Notes: generated by a model from the letters alone, not told the origin. A stretch of DNA of 64,000 nucleotides from Streptomyces sp. C10-9-1 (GCF_024497955.1 NZ_JANHKP010000013.1:124001-188000); one strand, 5' to 3'. Shown: positions 19,531 through 28,831, numbered from the stretch's first letter. Numbers and translations: made by a program.

Positions 19531-21822
19531 GTGACACCCTTCGCCGACGAGGAAGACACCCGCAAGGTCCAGACGGCCGTCCTCGGGCGCGCCGGTTCCG
19601 ACGACCCCGTCTTCCTTCCGTACGACCACGACGAGTTCGACCTCTTCATGCGGGGCCGCTCGCGTGACGACTTCTACTGCGGCACCCTCCTCGGCGGCTG
19701 TGGCAAGCAGCTCAGCGCCAAGCGCTACACCGAGAAGAAGTGCCACTTCGCGCACCGCCCGCCCGTCCACTGCCGCCGCACCGCGAACGGCGAGTCCAGC
19801 GCCGACCACCTCTACATCGGCCGGGCCCTCCAGGAGTGGCTGCGCCGCCAAGGCCACCGGCAGGTGACCGTCACCTACCCGGACCTCGGGGCGGGGCCCG
19901 GCGACGCGGTGGAGGTCCGCTTCGAGTCCAGCCATCGTCTCATCCGGGTGCAGATGGGCCGACTGCCGCTCCGCACCTGGCAGGCGGACCGTGACCGTCT
20001 TGCCCGGACCCACCCCGGCGGAGTCCACTGGTCGTACGGTCCTGACAGCGGACTGGCGCACAACGAGGTCGAGGAGCACGGCCACGCCATCAGGTTCTCC
20101 TGCCGGACCGAACGCGGTACCCGGCAGGTGTACGTCGGTACGCAGCTCCCCGGCCACGCCGTCGAGTGGACGACCCTCGCCGAGTGCCGGCTGACGGCCG
20201 ACGGCGTCATTCCACCTGCCCTCGACTCCCGGAAGCCGGAGCCCCTGCCCGAGCCCCCGACACAGGTGGCCTTTCCACTCCAGGCCGAACGCATCGCCTT
20301 CACCGGTGCGGTGGGGATCCCGGAGAAGCAAGCCGATGGCGGGCGACTCTACGAGGCCGATGTCCAGAGCGAAGGGTCTGCCGTGACGCGCGCACGAATA
20401 GGTCTGCCGTCGCAGACTCCCGCCCCGCGTCCCCACCTGATCTACGCGCTCACCGGCACCGCCGACCTGGTCCATCCCGCGGAATCCCCCTGGTACATCC
20501 GCGCGGAGACCGCGACCCCGCTGCCGCATCGGACGCACCCCCGCTGGCCTGACCTCCACCCGGCCGCCCTCACCGAGCCGACGCGGCCTCCCATGATGGC
20601 CGAGGACGCGATGGTCGCCCGGTTCCGTACGAAGCTGGAGCAGATCCACCGCTCACACGGACTGATCAACTGGGAAACCCTGGTCGCTCACGTCGGCGCG
20701 TCCCCCGCGGACTTCACATCAGCGGATCGCGTTCGTCTCCTCGTCGCGGTCGATTCGCCCCACACCCCCGACAAGCCCTTCCTCTCCGCAGCGGTGAAAC
20801 TGGCCCACGAAGCCCCCGGACCAGCTCCCTTCTTCGCCGAGGTCCTTGCCGGGCTCGGCGTGGGGAAGCGACTGACCGAGGGCGAGGTCGACCGGATCTG
20901 GCGCGACTCCACGCGGTCTGCGACCGACCGGCGCGAGACTCGCGCTCCCGAGGCCTGGGCGGAGACAGGACGGACGGGCACGGGGGTGGACCAGGAACTC
21001 GTCAGGCGACTCCGCCGGGAACTGATGCTTGTGGCCAGGGCGCGGGGGCGGATCACCTGGAAGAGCCTCCTCGGGAAGCAGGGCGTTCTGCACACGGCCA
21101 TCCCCGAGACGACGCGGCTCGGCCTGCTCGTGGCGGTCGACTCCCCGTGGAAGCAGGGCAAGCCCGTTCTGTCCGCGCTCGTGAAGGACAAAGGGCGGCA
21201 TGGCCCGGACAAGGTGTTCGGCGCGGTGCTCAAGGCGCTGGGGTGGAAGCCGAGCGCGGGCACCCCGACGGCGGACGCCGCCTGGCCCGTCGAACGTGAC
21301 CGGGCCTATGCGGCCGCGAGGAACTGGACCGCCCCCTCCATCGCGGCCGCCAAACCGGGGGCGACGCGCCGCGGCCTGACGAGCCGGACGGTGGGCATGG
21401 TCGATGCCGTCAGGCGGGCACTGATCCAGGCGGCCGCTCGACAGGTCTGCGTGGGCTGGAACACGCTTGCCGCTGCTGCCGGAACAGAGATGGGGCTGCT
21501 GTCCGACACCGACCGATGCGCGATCCTCATCGCTGTGGACGGGTACCCGCAAGCAGACGGACTGCTGCTGCCGTCGCTCGTGATCGGCCCCGGCCACACG
21601 CCAGTCCCCTACTTCGACGACATCCTCCGCGCTCTCAACCGTCCACATGGTCTCCGGCCCATCGAACTTGGCCAAGTGCGGAAGAATGAGCAGGCGCGTG
21701 CTTTCGAAGCGCATGCCGAACCCGGATCACCGGCTCCACGAGAGGACCATGAGGAGAAACCGTCACCGCCTGCGCCGTCGCGACCGGGCCGCCCCCAGCC
21801 TCCCGGCCCGTTCCCTGGCTGA
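19531..21822 (+). CDS. CoiA-like protein with three internal repeat domains
   Basis: 763 residues. The N-terminus resembles competence protein CoiA: CGTLLGGCGKQL near 50-61 and KKCHFAHRP near 70-78 look like its zinc-binding head, followed by a ~150-residue region that may be the nuclease-like domain. The C-terminal half holds three copies of a domain built as (I/V)xWxxL, then LLVAVDSP, then KPxLSAxVK, then a final FxxVLxxLG; copies lie near residues 365-450, 495-575 and 630-705. I do not recognise this repeat. The GTG start has a GGAG 10 nt upstream. It is the last gene of the run beginning at 3955. A DNA-processing role is plausible from the CoiA similarity but unproven. Confidence 0.7.
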   Translation: MTPFADEEDTRKVQTAVLGRAGSDDPVFLPYDHDEFDLFMRGRSRDDFYCGTLLGGCGKQLSAKRYTEKKCHFAHRPPVHCRRTANGESSADHLYIGRALQEWLRRQGHRQVTVTYPDLGAGPGDAVEVRFESSHRLIRVQMGRLPLRTWQADRDRLARTHPGGVHWSYGPDSGLAHNEVEEHGHAIRFSCRTERGTRQVYVGTQLPGHAVEWTTLAECRLTADGVIPPALDSRKPEPLPEPPTQVAFPLQAERIAFTGAVGIPEKQADGGRLYEADVQSEGSAVTRARIGLPSQTPAPRPHLIYALTGTADLVHPAESPWYIRAETATPLPHRTHPRWPDLHPAALTEPTRPPMMAEDAMVARFRTKLEQIHRSHGLINWETLVAHVGASPADFTSADRVRLLVAVDSPHTPDKPFLSAAVKLAHEAPGPAPFFAEVLAGLGVGKRLTEGEVDRIWRDSTRSATDRRETRAPEAWAETGRTGTGVDQELVRRLRRELMLVARARGRITWKSLLGKQGVLHTAIPETTRLGLLVAVDSPWKQGKPVLSALVKDKGRHGPDKVFGAVLKALGWKPSAGTPTADAAWPVERDRAYAAARNWTAPSIAAAKPGATRRGLTSRTVGMVDAVRRALIQAAARQVCVGWNTLAAAAGTEMGLLSDTDRCAILIAVDGYPQADGLLLPSLVIGPGHTPVPYFDDILRALNRPHGLRPIELGQVRKNEQARAFEAHAEPGSPAPREDHEEKPSPPAPSRPGRPQPPGPFPG

Positions 21823-21839
21823 CAAGCCTGGCGAGACGG

Positions 21840-22154
21840 CTACGGTCGCCTTGAGAAGCGGTACACCGCGTACGTGATGCCCAGGATGACGTCGACGACG
21901 GCCCAGAGGACCAGGATCAGGCCCACACCGATAGCGGTGCCGACGTTCTCGGCCTCGTTGCAGGTCTGCGCGTCGAGCGTTCCGCAGTCCTCGGGAGTAC
22001 CCGACCCGGAAGCGATTCCGGTGATCAGCCAGATCAGGAAGAGGAGCTGTACACCCAGGAACACCCAGAGGAAGACCCGGGGCTTCTTGCGCGGGGGGCG
22101 CTGGGGTGGCGTGGGCCTCCATTGGGGGGTGTTCCCTTGTGGGCTGCTCATCAT
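21840..22154 (-). CDS. Small two-pass membrane protein, unknown function
   Basis: 104 residues. A Pro/Gln/Arg-rich N-terminus (1-27) precedes a hydrophobic segment near 28-47 (FLWVFLGVQLLFLIWLITGI), a short loop with two Cys (DCGTLDAQTC) that may form a disulfide, and a second segment near 73-96. It converges with the CoiA-like gene, whose stop is 17 bp away. Similar Pro-rich two-pass proteins are common in Streptomyces accessory regions. No function can be assigned. Two ATG codons open the frame in tandem; the first is annotated. Confidence 0.65.
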   Translation of the reverse strand: MMSSPQGNTPQWRPTPPQRPPRKKPRVFLWVFLGVQLLFLIWLITGIASGSGTPEDCGTLDAQTCNEAENVGTAIGVGLILVLWAVVDVILGITYAVYRFSRRP

Positions 22155-22441
22155 GGATCACGCTTCGTTCATCGCGCTAAGGAGCCCACCGCCGTCACGG
22201 TGGTGCGCTCGCTTCTGTTGTTCCCGCCGACGCGGCTTCACACCGGGGTCAACGGCCTACGACCATCATCGTCCCGCCTGGAGGCTTTCGCGCGCCCTGC
22301 CGACTCCTGCGGACCGAGGCCGACGGAGCGAGGGAGGAAACCCGTGACTGCGGTTACGTTCCGTTCCGACGCGCACGACCAAGGGCAGGTGGTGCCGCCC
22401 ACCGGCGGCCGAAGCGCGGATCGGCACGGCAGAATGGGCCC

Positions 22442-23638
22442 GTGAGCGACGAAGACGTGGATCTGGCCGAGACCCTGGGGACCCAGGAATCCGCATGGCT
22501 GGAGTTCAAACGCACTCCCAAGCGCGAGGGGAAGCGCGGGGACGCCATCGGCAACGCGGTGTGCGCCATGGCCAACGACCTGTGCGGTCGTGGCGGTGGC
22601 GACATCCTCGTGGGGGTGGACGACCAGGGCATGCCCGTCGACGACGTCGACCTGAGCGACCGGGCGCTGCTGCAGCTCACCGAGATCCGGGACTCCGGCC
22701 TCATCCTCGACCGCCCGTCCCTCACCGTCGAACGGGCCGTCTACCGTGGCCGGCCCGTCGTCCGGCTCCACGTGACCGCGTCCGCGACCCCGCCGGTGCG
22801 GTTCGACGGCGTCATCTGGGTCCGTCCGGGCCCCACCACGCGGAAGGCCAGCAGGGAGGACGAGCGGGTCCTCACGGAGCGCCGTCGTGCCAAGGACCTG
22901 CCTTTCGACACGCGCCCCCTGGAGCTGGCACGCCTCGACGACCTGGATCTGGACGTGTTCCGGCAGTCGTACCTGCCGTCGATGGTGGCCCCCGACGTCA
23001 TCGAGGAGAACGGCCGCCCCGTTGAACTCCAGCTCTCCTCGCTCCACCTGACCACCCCTGCCGGCACGCCGACCACGCTCGGCGTCCTGGCCGTCGGACT
23101 GGATCCGACCAGCCAGGTCCCCGGGGCCTATGTTCAGTTCGTCCGCTATCAGGGCACCGACCTGGACGCCCCGATCGCCGACGAGCAGGAACTCCGGCAG
23201 AACCTGGTGGGGCTGTCGGCGCGCCTGGAACCCCTCCTGCGCAGCAACCTCCGTACCCGGCTCGTGGAGGACGGCTTTCGGGAGACCCCGCGCCCGGACT
23301 ACCCGCTGGAGGCGCTGCGCGAACTCTGCATGAACGCCCTCATGCACCGCAACTACGAGACGTCCTACGCGCCGACCCGGATCGTGTGGTTCGACGACCG
23401 GATCGAGATCACCAACCCCGGCGGACCCTTCGGGCAGGTACGGGACGACAACTTCGACCGCGTCACCGACTACCGCAACCCGTCCCTGGCCGCCGCGCTG
23501 AAGGGCCTCGGGTACGTGAACCGGTTCGGCCGCGGTATCGGCCGCGTGAGAAGGGCACTGGAGGACAACGGTAATCCGCCCGCCGAGTTCCAGGTGGACG
23601 ATTCGTCGTGGGTCGTCGTGATCAGGAGGGCCGCATGA
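22442..23638 (+). CDS. Schlafen/AlbA_2-domain protein with C-terminal HATPase-like region
   Basis: 398 residues. Residues ~15-135 show the AlbA_2 (Schlafen-type) nucleotide-binding fold: ESAWLEFKRTPK, then NAVCAMANDLCGRGGGDILVGVDD, with RPVVRLHV and VIWVRPGPTTRKAS later. Residues ~285-385 carry LRELCMNALMHRNYE and DRIEITNPGGPFG, the layout of the HATPase_c_4 segment that closes many such regulators. GTG 22442 is the only start that keeps the AlbA_2 N-terminus intact. Its TGA overlaps the ATG of the following ParA-like gene (ATGA), so the two are translationally coupled. Family members act as regulators or defence components; which applies here is unknown. Confidence 0.82.
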   Translation: MSDEDVDLAETLGTQESAWLEFKRTPKREGKRGDAIGNAVCAMANDLCGRGGGDILVGVDDQGMPVDDVDLSDRALLQLTEIRDSGLILDRPSLTVERAVYRGRPVVRLHVTASATPPVRFDGVIWVRPGPTTRKASREDERVLTERRRAKDLPFDTRPLELARLDDLDLDVFRQSYLPSMVAPDVIEENGRPVELQLSSLHLTTPAGTPTTLGVLAVGLDPTSQVPGAYVQFVRYQGTDLDAPIADEQELRQNLVGLSARLEPLLRSNLRTRLVEDGFRETPRPDYPLEALRELCMNALMHRNYETSYAPTRIVWFDDRIEITNPGGPFGQVRDDNFDRVTDYRNPSLAAALKGLGYVNRFGRGIGRVRRALEDNGNPPAEFQVDDSSWVVVIRRAA

Positions 23639-24705
23639 CGTCGATCGCGCTGTTCAACAACAAGGGAGGCGTGGGAAAGACCACCCTCACCTACCACCTG
23701 GCCCACATGATCAGGCGCCTCGGCCTGAGCGTTCTGGCCGTCGATCTGGACCCCCAGGCCAACCTGACCTCCATGTGCCTGGACGAGACGGAGATCGAGG
23801 ACCTATGGGAGAACCCCTCCGAACTCATCAACCAGGGTGCGGCGAGGGCGGGGCTTCCCGGCACCGGGCGGGTGCGCAGTGGACAGACCATCGCCGACGC
23901 CGTCCGCCCCATCCTCGAAGGGACGGGCGACATCGCTGCCGTCGAGCCTGTCGAGCTCCAGCCGGGGCTCTGGCTGCTGCCGGGAAGCCTCGACCTCAGC
24001 CGTTTCGAGGACAAGCTGTCCAACGAGTGGTCCCGCGCCTACGCGGGTGACATCGCGGCGATCCGTACGTCCACGGCGTTCCACCGGATCATCGAGCAGG
24101 CCACCCGGACCGTCGGGGCGGACATCGTGCTCATCGACGTCGGCCCCAACCTGGGGGCCATCAACCGCGCCGCCCTGATCTCGGCCGACACGGTGCTGAT
24201 GCCGCTGGCCGCCGACCTGTTCTCGCTCAAGGGCCTCAGCAACCTGGGGCCGACGCTGCGCCAGTGGCGCGCCGACTGGCAACAGCTCGTCCTGCCCAGG
24301 GTGCCCGCGGACATCTCCGCGCCCCGGGCCGAGATGCGTCCACTCGGGTACGTCATCATGCAGCCGGAAATGCGGCTGGACCGGCCGGTCAAGGCGTACG
24401 AGCGATGGCTCAAGCGGATTCCGTGGGTCTACTCCTCAGCCGTCCTCGACGAGGCGGAACCCACCCGCGAAGACGACCGGCACCGCATCGCGACCATGCG
24501 CAACTACCGGAGCCTGATGCCTCTGGCGCACGACGCCCGGAAGCCCATGTTCGACCTGAGGCCGGCCGACGGTGCCCTGGGGAGCACCCAGCAGTACGTG
24601 AAGACCTGCTTCAAGGAGTTCCAGGCGCTGTCCCGCGGGGTGCTGGCGAGGATCGGCGAGCCTCTGGAGGGGGCGCACCCGAGGCCACCGGCGGACACGC
24701 GCTGA
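23635..24705 (+). CDS. ParA/MinD-like P-loop ATPase
   Basis: 356 residues beginning MTSIALFNNKGGVGKTTLTY, the deviant Walker A (KGGVGKTT) of the ParA/Soj/MinD superfamily at residues ~10-17. LAVDLDPQANLTSM near 35 and IVLIDVGPNLGAINRAAL near 167 supply the remaining nucleotide-binding motifs. ATG 23635 is fixed by the ATGA overlap with the upstream Schlafen-like gene; an in-frame GTG 27 bp upstream lies inside that gene. No ParB or parS-like sequence is seen nearby, so replicon partitioning is unlikely. Coupling to a Schlafen-type protein suggests a two-component unit in which the ParA-like ATPase is a switch or localisation factor; this is inference. Confidence 0.85.
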   Translation: MTSIALFNNKGGVGKTTLTYHLAHMIRRLGLSVLAVDLDPQANLTSMCLDETEIEDLWENPSELINQGAARAGLPGTGRVRSGQTIADAVRPILEGTGDIAAVEPVELQPGLWLLPGSLDLSRFEDKLSNEWSRAYAGDIAAIRTSTAFHRIIEQATRTVGADIVLIDVGPNLGAINRAALISADTVLMPLAADLFSLKGLSNLGPTLRQWRADWQQLVLPRVPADISAPRAEMRPLGYVIMQPEMRLDRPVKAYERWLKRIPWVYSSAVLDEAEPTREDDRHRIATMRNYRSLMPLAHDARKPMFDLRPADGALGSTQQYVKTCFKEFQALSRGVLARIGEPLEGAHPRPPADTR

Positions 24706-24832
24706 CGCTCCGTCGCGAACGACACGAACCGCGTCCACCCCTCGCGGCCGACCGCGAAAGGCTGGCGCTCCTCTTGGCAGGCGGCGGCTCGGCACGCCGC
24801 CCAGGGAACTGGTCCTGAGTACCAGGGGCGTG

Positions 24833-25462
24833 TCAGTCACGGAGCATGTCGGCCACTCGGCGGAGCGCGTTCTCGCGGTGCTGTTCGCGTGCCGCGCGGA
24901 CCTCGGGATCGGGCGACCACAGAGCCTGCCGGCCCGGGTGGTACGTACGCACCACCTGGAAGCGCTCCTGGGCGGCGACATCCGGGTGCGCCTTCTCCAG
25001 CCGCCGCCAGGTGGCCTGCGCGTCGCCGCCCTGGAGCAGGACGACGCGGAGGTCCGGCATCAGTCCGAGGAGGCGCACGAGGGCCTCGGCGCCGGACTTC
25101 TGTTCGGAGGCGTCGGTCTTGCGGTTGATTTACCAGGGGTAGGCGTTCCAGGGCGTGACGTCGCGGGCGTCGATGCCGGCCTGCTCGAAGGCCCGGCACT
25201 GACGCTCGGCGGTCGGGTCGTCGTTCTCCGTGCACAGGAAGCCCGAGCCGGTGCCGTCCTGCGTCTTGGGCCCCGGATCGCGCAGCACGGACAGCACGCG
25301 CGCCTCGGTTCCTCCGTGCCAAGGAGCGACGTACGGCATCCAGCCCCTGCCGTCCTGGTCCCGCAAGTCGTCGACCAACTCGTTGATCGCGCGGACGTGT
25401 GGCGCGTACCGGTTCCGCACCTGGTCGGCACGGAACGTCTCGTCCGCCATCCGCCGCGCCAT
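24833..25462 (-). pseudogene. Uracil-DNA-glycosylase-like gene interrupted by a single TAA
   Basis: One reading frame encodes about 209 residues, with motifs such as RVLSVLRDPGPKTQ, GFLCTENDD, DVTPWNAYPW and, after the break, RTYHPGRQAL, which resemble uracil-DNA-glycosylase-like DNA repair proteins. At 25130-25132 the codon after PWNAYPW is TAA, and the frame continues unchanged with INRKTDASEQKSGAEAL. The family normally has Tyr there (PWYIN), so one C-to-A change of TAC would explain the stop. The gene otherwise looks intact, which implies recent inactivation or a sequence error. The start MARRMADETF at 25462 is inferred from the conserved N-terminus. Confidence 0.7.
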
Positions 25463-25965
25463 GTGGCCCTCCCCTGCCGTCTCCACCCGAGTCCACGTCG
25501 ACAGCGGGGATGCTTGGCCTCCTACGCCAGAGGGTGGCACTGACGCGTGGAGTCGAGGCGCGGGACGTCAGAAAGTGGTGCTGGCGGCAGGCAGCCCACC
25601 GTGCGGAGCGTCGGCATGACCCGGATGATGACGTGGGCCGTGGTCGGCGTTTCGTCGTCGTCCACGGCGAAGTGCAGCACGTGCTGGAGGGACTTCTCAT
25701 CCTGAGCGTGCTCCAGGCCGATCGAGGGAGGCCCTGCTTGTCGAAGGCGGGTTCCGGTGCGACGTCGGGACGGCCCGTCAGAATCCGCGGGAGCGACAAC
25801 CCGCACTGCGCGGCGAGTTGCGCCGGGTGAGGGACTTCTTGACGCGGGCCCGGTCCGAGCCGGTCCTCCTCAAGAGGTGTGGCCGTGGCGCCGTCTGACA
25901 GTCACTCCTGTAGCTCTGATCCACGATCGTACACAGATTCGCATGGAGTGCGGTGGTGGATTACT
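25463..25965. other. Gene-poor gap upstream of the six-gene operon
   Basis: About 500 bp without a supportable gene. Several open frames exist on both strands, but none shows a ribosome-binding site with recognisable domains. The last 15 bp abut palindrome site 2, so the right end is probably the promoter region of the downstream operon. Confidence 0.5.
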
Positions 25966-25980
25966 GTTGACGACGTCAAC
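25966..25980. promoter_or_regulatory. Palindromic operator candidate, site 2 of 3 (GTTGAC-N3-GTCAAC)
   Basis: Exact match to the core of sites 1 and 3, 78 bp upstream of the SMC-like gene. TTGACG at 25967-25972 could serve as a -35 with CACTCT at 25991-25996 (18-bp spacing) as a weak -10. If so, a protein bound to the palindrome would cover the -35 element and repress the operon. Confidence 0.6.
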
Positions 25981-26057
25981 GCATGTGCGTCACTCTAGGG
26001 CTCCCGGGTGCGGACTTCGCCGTCGCACCCGCCGCCTCCCGTGCATGGAGCCACACC

Positions 26058-28439
26058 GTGAGCGACCAGCCCCACCCCTCCCTCCGTGACCTCGTCCTCC
26101 AGCGCCTGGCCGCCGCCGGCCTGGAGCCGGAGACGGTGGATCTGCTGCGCGACCTCTTCCCCGGGCCTCGGGCCGGAAGCGCCTCCCGAACCGGTCCTCT
26201 CTTCCTCCGCTCCATCACGGCCGCCGGGTGGCGAGGCATCGGCCCGGAGGCCATGCTCGGCCTCACTCCCGCACCGGGTCTCACCGTGGTCGCCGGACGC
26301 AACGGCTCCGGCAAGTCCAGCTTCGCCGAGGCCGCCGAGATGGCGCTGACGGGCGACAACTTCCGATGGCAGGACCGTACTCAGATCTGGCGGCAGGGGT
26401 GGCGGAATCTGCACGATCCGGCGGCTCCCCGTGTGGAGGTGGAGTGTTGCCGTGACGGTCTCGAGACGCCTGTCACCGTTCGCAGGAGCTGGCACGGCGG
26501 CGGGCTGGGCGACGCGCGGGTGGCGGTTCATCAGCCCGGTATGCCCGACGGGGAGCTGGGCGAGGTCGTCGGTGCGGAGGAGCTCGCGCTGTACCGGCCG
26601 TTCCTCTCGTACAGCGAACTCGGCGCCGTGATCAACGGCCCCATGACCGCCCTCCATGACGGGCTCGCCCAGATCCTCGGCCTGGAGCAGCTCTCCGAGG
26701 CCTACAGGGAAGCGGGAGCCCGCCTCAAGACGATCAAGGACGGCGAGAAGAAGGTCACCGACCTGACGGCCGTGGTCCTCGCCGAGCTGCGGGGCTCCGG
26801 CGACCCGAGGGCCGTCGCGGCCGTGGAGGTTCTTTCCGCGCGCCGCCCGGACCGCGAGCGTGTTCGCGCCCTTCTCGCCACGCGGCCCGGGGGAGACACC
26901 GCCGAACTCGCAAGGCTGCGGGGGCTCTCCACCCTGGAAGGGCCTGATCTGCGCGACGTCAGCGGTGCCGTGACGCGGCTGCGGGAAGCCGCGGCCCGGG
27001 CCGATGACGCGCGGTCCGGCTCCGCCGAGGACGCCCGCCGCCTCTCCGACCTCCTGGAACGGGCGCTCGACCACCGGCGGCGGGCGCGGACCGCCGACTG
27101 CCCCGTCTGCGACACGCCCGGACTGCTCGACGACGACTGGGCGGTGCGCGCCCGGGAGCAGGTCGAACGACTCCAGCACGAAGCCGCGGAAGCGCAGTCC
27201 GCGCGCGACGAACTGCGCGGCACCATCCGCGCCGTCCACGATCTCGTCCAGCCCGTCCCCGTATGGCTCCGGCCGGAGGACTCGCCGCTCGCCGCCCTCT
27301 GGCGGGAATGGTCCCTGTGTCGGAGCGCGACCGACCCCCGCCCGCTGGCGGATCAGGTCGAGCGCCTTTCGGCCGCCCTCGCCGACGCCTGCCGGCAGGA
27401 GAGCGAGCAGGCGGCCCGCCTGCTCGCTGATCAGGACGCCGACTGGCAGCCGCTCGGGGCTCGCCTCGCCGAATGGCTGGCCGCCGCCGACCGGGCTGCC
27501 GCGGACGCACCGCTCGGCAAGCGGCTCAAGGACGCGCAGACCTGGCTTAAGAAGGTCACCGACGAACTCCGCGAGGAGCGGCTGCGCCCGTTCGCCGACC
27601 AGTCGCAGACCATCTGGAAGCTGCTCTGCGAGCGCAGCAGCGTCACGCTCGGCTCGATCGGCCTCACGGGGACGGCCAACCAGCGCAAGGTGAAGCTCGA
27701 CGTGTCCGTGGACGCCATGGACGCGCCCGCCTTCGGCGTGATGAGCCAGGGCGAACTGCACTCGCTCGCACTCTCGTTGTTCCTCCCTCGTGCCACCCAC
27801 CCCGAGAGCCCCTTCGGGTTCCTGGTGATCGACGACCCGGTGCAGTCCATGGACCCGGAGAAGGTAGAGGGGCTCGCGCGGGTCCTCCACGCCTGTGCCC
27901 AACGCCGCCAGTTGATCGTCTTCACCCACGACACCCGCCTCCAGCAGGCCATCCGCCACCTGCGCATCCCCGCGACGATCATGCAGGTCTCCCGGCAGAC
28001 CGACTCCGTCGTCAAGGCCACCTGCACCGACGACCCGGTCTCCCTCGCGCTGAGCGAGGCCCGGGCCGTCGCCAGGGACCCGAACGTGCCGCAGGACGTC
28101 GCCGACCGGGTCCTGCCCCAGATGTGCCGTGGCGCCCTGGAGGCCGCCTGCCTGGAACCCGCACGGCGCCGCCTGCGGGCCGAAGGCCACGGCCACGCCG
28201 ACGTCGAGGCCAGGATCGGCAAGGCGCACAAGCTCACCGAACTCGCCGCGCTCGCCTTCTACGACAGCAGCATGGAACCCGCCCAGGTCCTCGCGGCCGT
28301 CGCGCAGGACCACGGGCCCTGGGCCCGCGCGCTCATCGAACGGTGCAACGCCGGCGCCCACCAGCTCCTCACCCCGATCGGCGACCGCATGGACCTGGTC
28401 CGGGACACCGAGCGCCTTGCGAGGGTGGTGCGCGGCTGA
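26058..28439 (+). CDS. SMC/Rad50-like ATPase with central CxxC
   Basis: 793 residues of the ABC-type SMC/RecF/Rad50 class. GRNGSGKSSFAEAAEMAL (Walker A) is near 80, the signature-like MSQGELHSLALSLFLPRA near 561, Walker B FLVIDDPVQSMDPEKVEG near 588, and FTHDTRLQQ near 622. A short helical arm between the halves holds DCPVCDTPG near 348, a CxxC that could form a Rad50-type zinc hook. About 130 residues after the ATPase core are unassigned. GTG 26058 is chosen for GGAG at 26047-26050; the frame is open to 25983 but that extension lacks a ribosome-binding site. The stop overlaps the next ATG by one base. First gene of a six-gene operon with McrBC and a UvrD-like helicase. A DNA-end or foreign-DNA sensor role is inferred. 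Confidence 0.85.
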   Translation: MSDQPHPSLRDLVLQRLAAAGLEPETVDLLRDLFPGPRAGSASRTGPLFLRSITAAGWRGIGPEAMLGLTPAPGLTVVAGRNGSGKSSFAEAAEMALTGDNFRWQDRTQIWRQGWRNLHDPAAPRVEVECCRDGLETPVTVRRSWHGGGLGDARVAVHQPGMPDGELGEVVGAEELALYRPFLSYSELGAVINGPMTALHDGLAQILGLEQLSEAYREAGARLKTIKDGEKKVTDLTAVVLAELRGSGDPRAVAAVEVLSARRPDRERVRALLATRPGGDTAELARLRGLSTLEGPDLRDVSGAVTRLREAAARADDARSGSAEDARRLSDLLERALDHRRRARTADCPVCDTPGLLDDDWAVRAREQVERLQHEAAEAQSARDELRGTIRAVHDLVQPVPVWLRPEDSPLAALWREWSLCRSATDPRPLADQVERLSAALADACRQESEQAARLLADQDADWQPLGARLAEWLAAADRAAADAPLGKRLKDAQTWLKKVTDELREERLRPFADQSQTIWKLLCERSSVTLGSIGLTGTANQRKVKLDVSVDAMDAPAFGVMSQGELHSLALSLFLPRATHPESPFGFLVIDDPVQSMDPEKVEGLARVLHACAQRRQLIVFTHDTRLQQAIRHLRIPATIMQVSRQTDSVVKATCTDDPVSLALSEARAVARDPNVPQDVADRVLPQMCRGALEAACLEPARRRLRAEGHGHADVEARIGKAHKLTELAALAFYDSSMEPAQVLAAVAQDHGPWARALIERCNAGAHQLLTPIGDRMDLVRDTERLARVVRG

Positions 28440-28831
28440 TGACTCGTACCCCCGACGACCTGGCCTCGGCCGCCCGTCATCTGCTCCTTCCTCCCCTCGG
28501 TGTCACCCACACCCTCGCACCGGGACTCCGCGCCCGAGCCGCCGCCGCCCTGCTCCGGCTGGCTCTGGACGAGGCCATGGACGGCTTCTGGCATCGGGTC
28601 AGTCCCGCGATGGCGCACAGCCGTGGCCGTACCAAGGCGCTCTGCCTGGAGTGGTATGCCCCGTCCTCTGTGGCCCGTCAGTGGTACGCCGTGTGGTCCG
28701 CGCTCAGCGCGGCCTGCCACCACCACACGTACGAACTCCCACCCACCCCGGGCGAGGTCAGGGCCTGGCACGACGACGTCGTCGAAGTGCTCGCCGCCCT
28801 CCGCCCGGGACCCGAGCGGACCGAAGCCTGA
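28439..28831 (+). CDS. Unrecognised 130-aa helical protein
   Basis: I do not recognise the family. The protein is predicted all-helical with a run of aromatic residues (GFWHRV, LEWYAPSSVARQWYAVW) and a CHHHTYELP motif near 97-105. The ATG overlaps the SMC-like stop by one base, so the two are probably made in fixed proportion and may form a complex. 24 bp separate it from the 549-aa gene. Its size and position resemble those of small partner subunits of defence ATPases, but this is only contextual. Confidence 0.75.
   Translation: MTRTPDDLASAARHLLLPPLGVTHTLAPGLRARAAAALLRLALDEAMDGFWHRVSPAMAHSRGRTKALCLEWYAPSSVARQWYAVWSALSAACHHHTYELPPTPGEVRAWHDDVVEVLAALRPGPERTEA

Noticed and set aside
22248..22253. 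GTCAAC upstream of the Schlafen-like gene as a fourth palindrome site
   Set aside because: Only one half-site; the partner GTTGAC is missing at the correct spacing.
25522..25806. 94-aa minus-strand frame in the gap before the six-gene operon
   Set aside because: No ribosome-binding site or recognisable domain, and competing frames of equal quality exist on the other strand.
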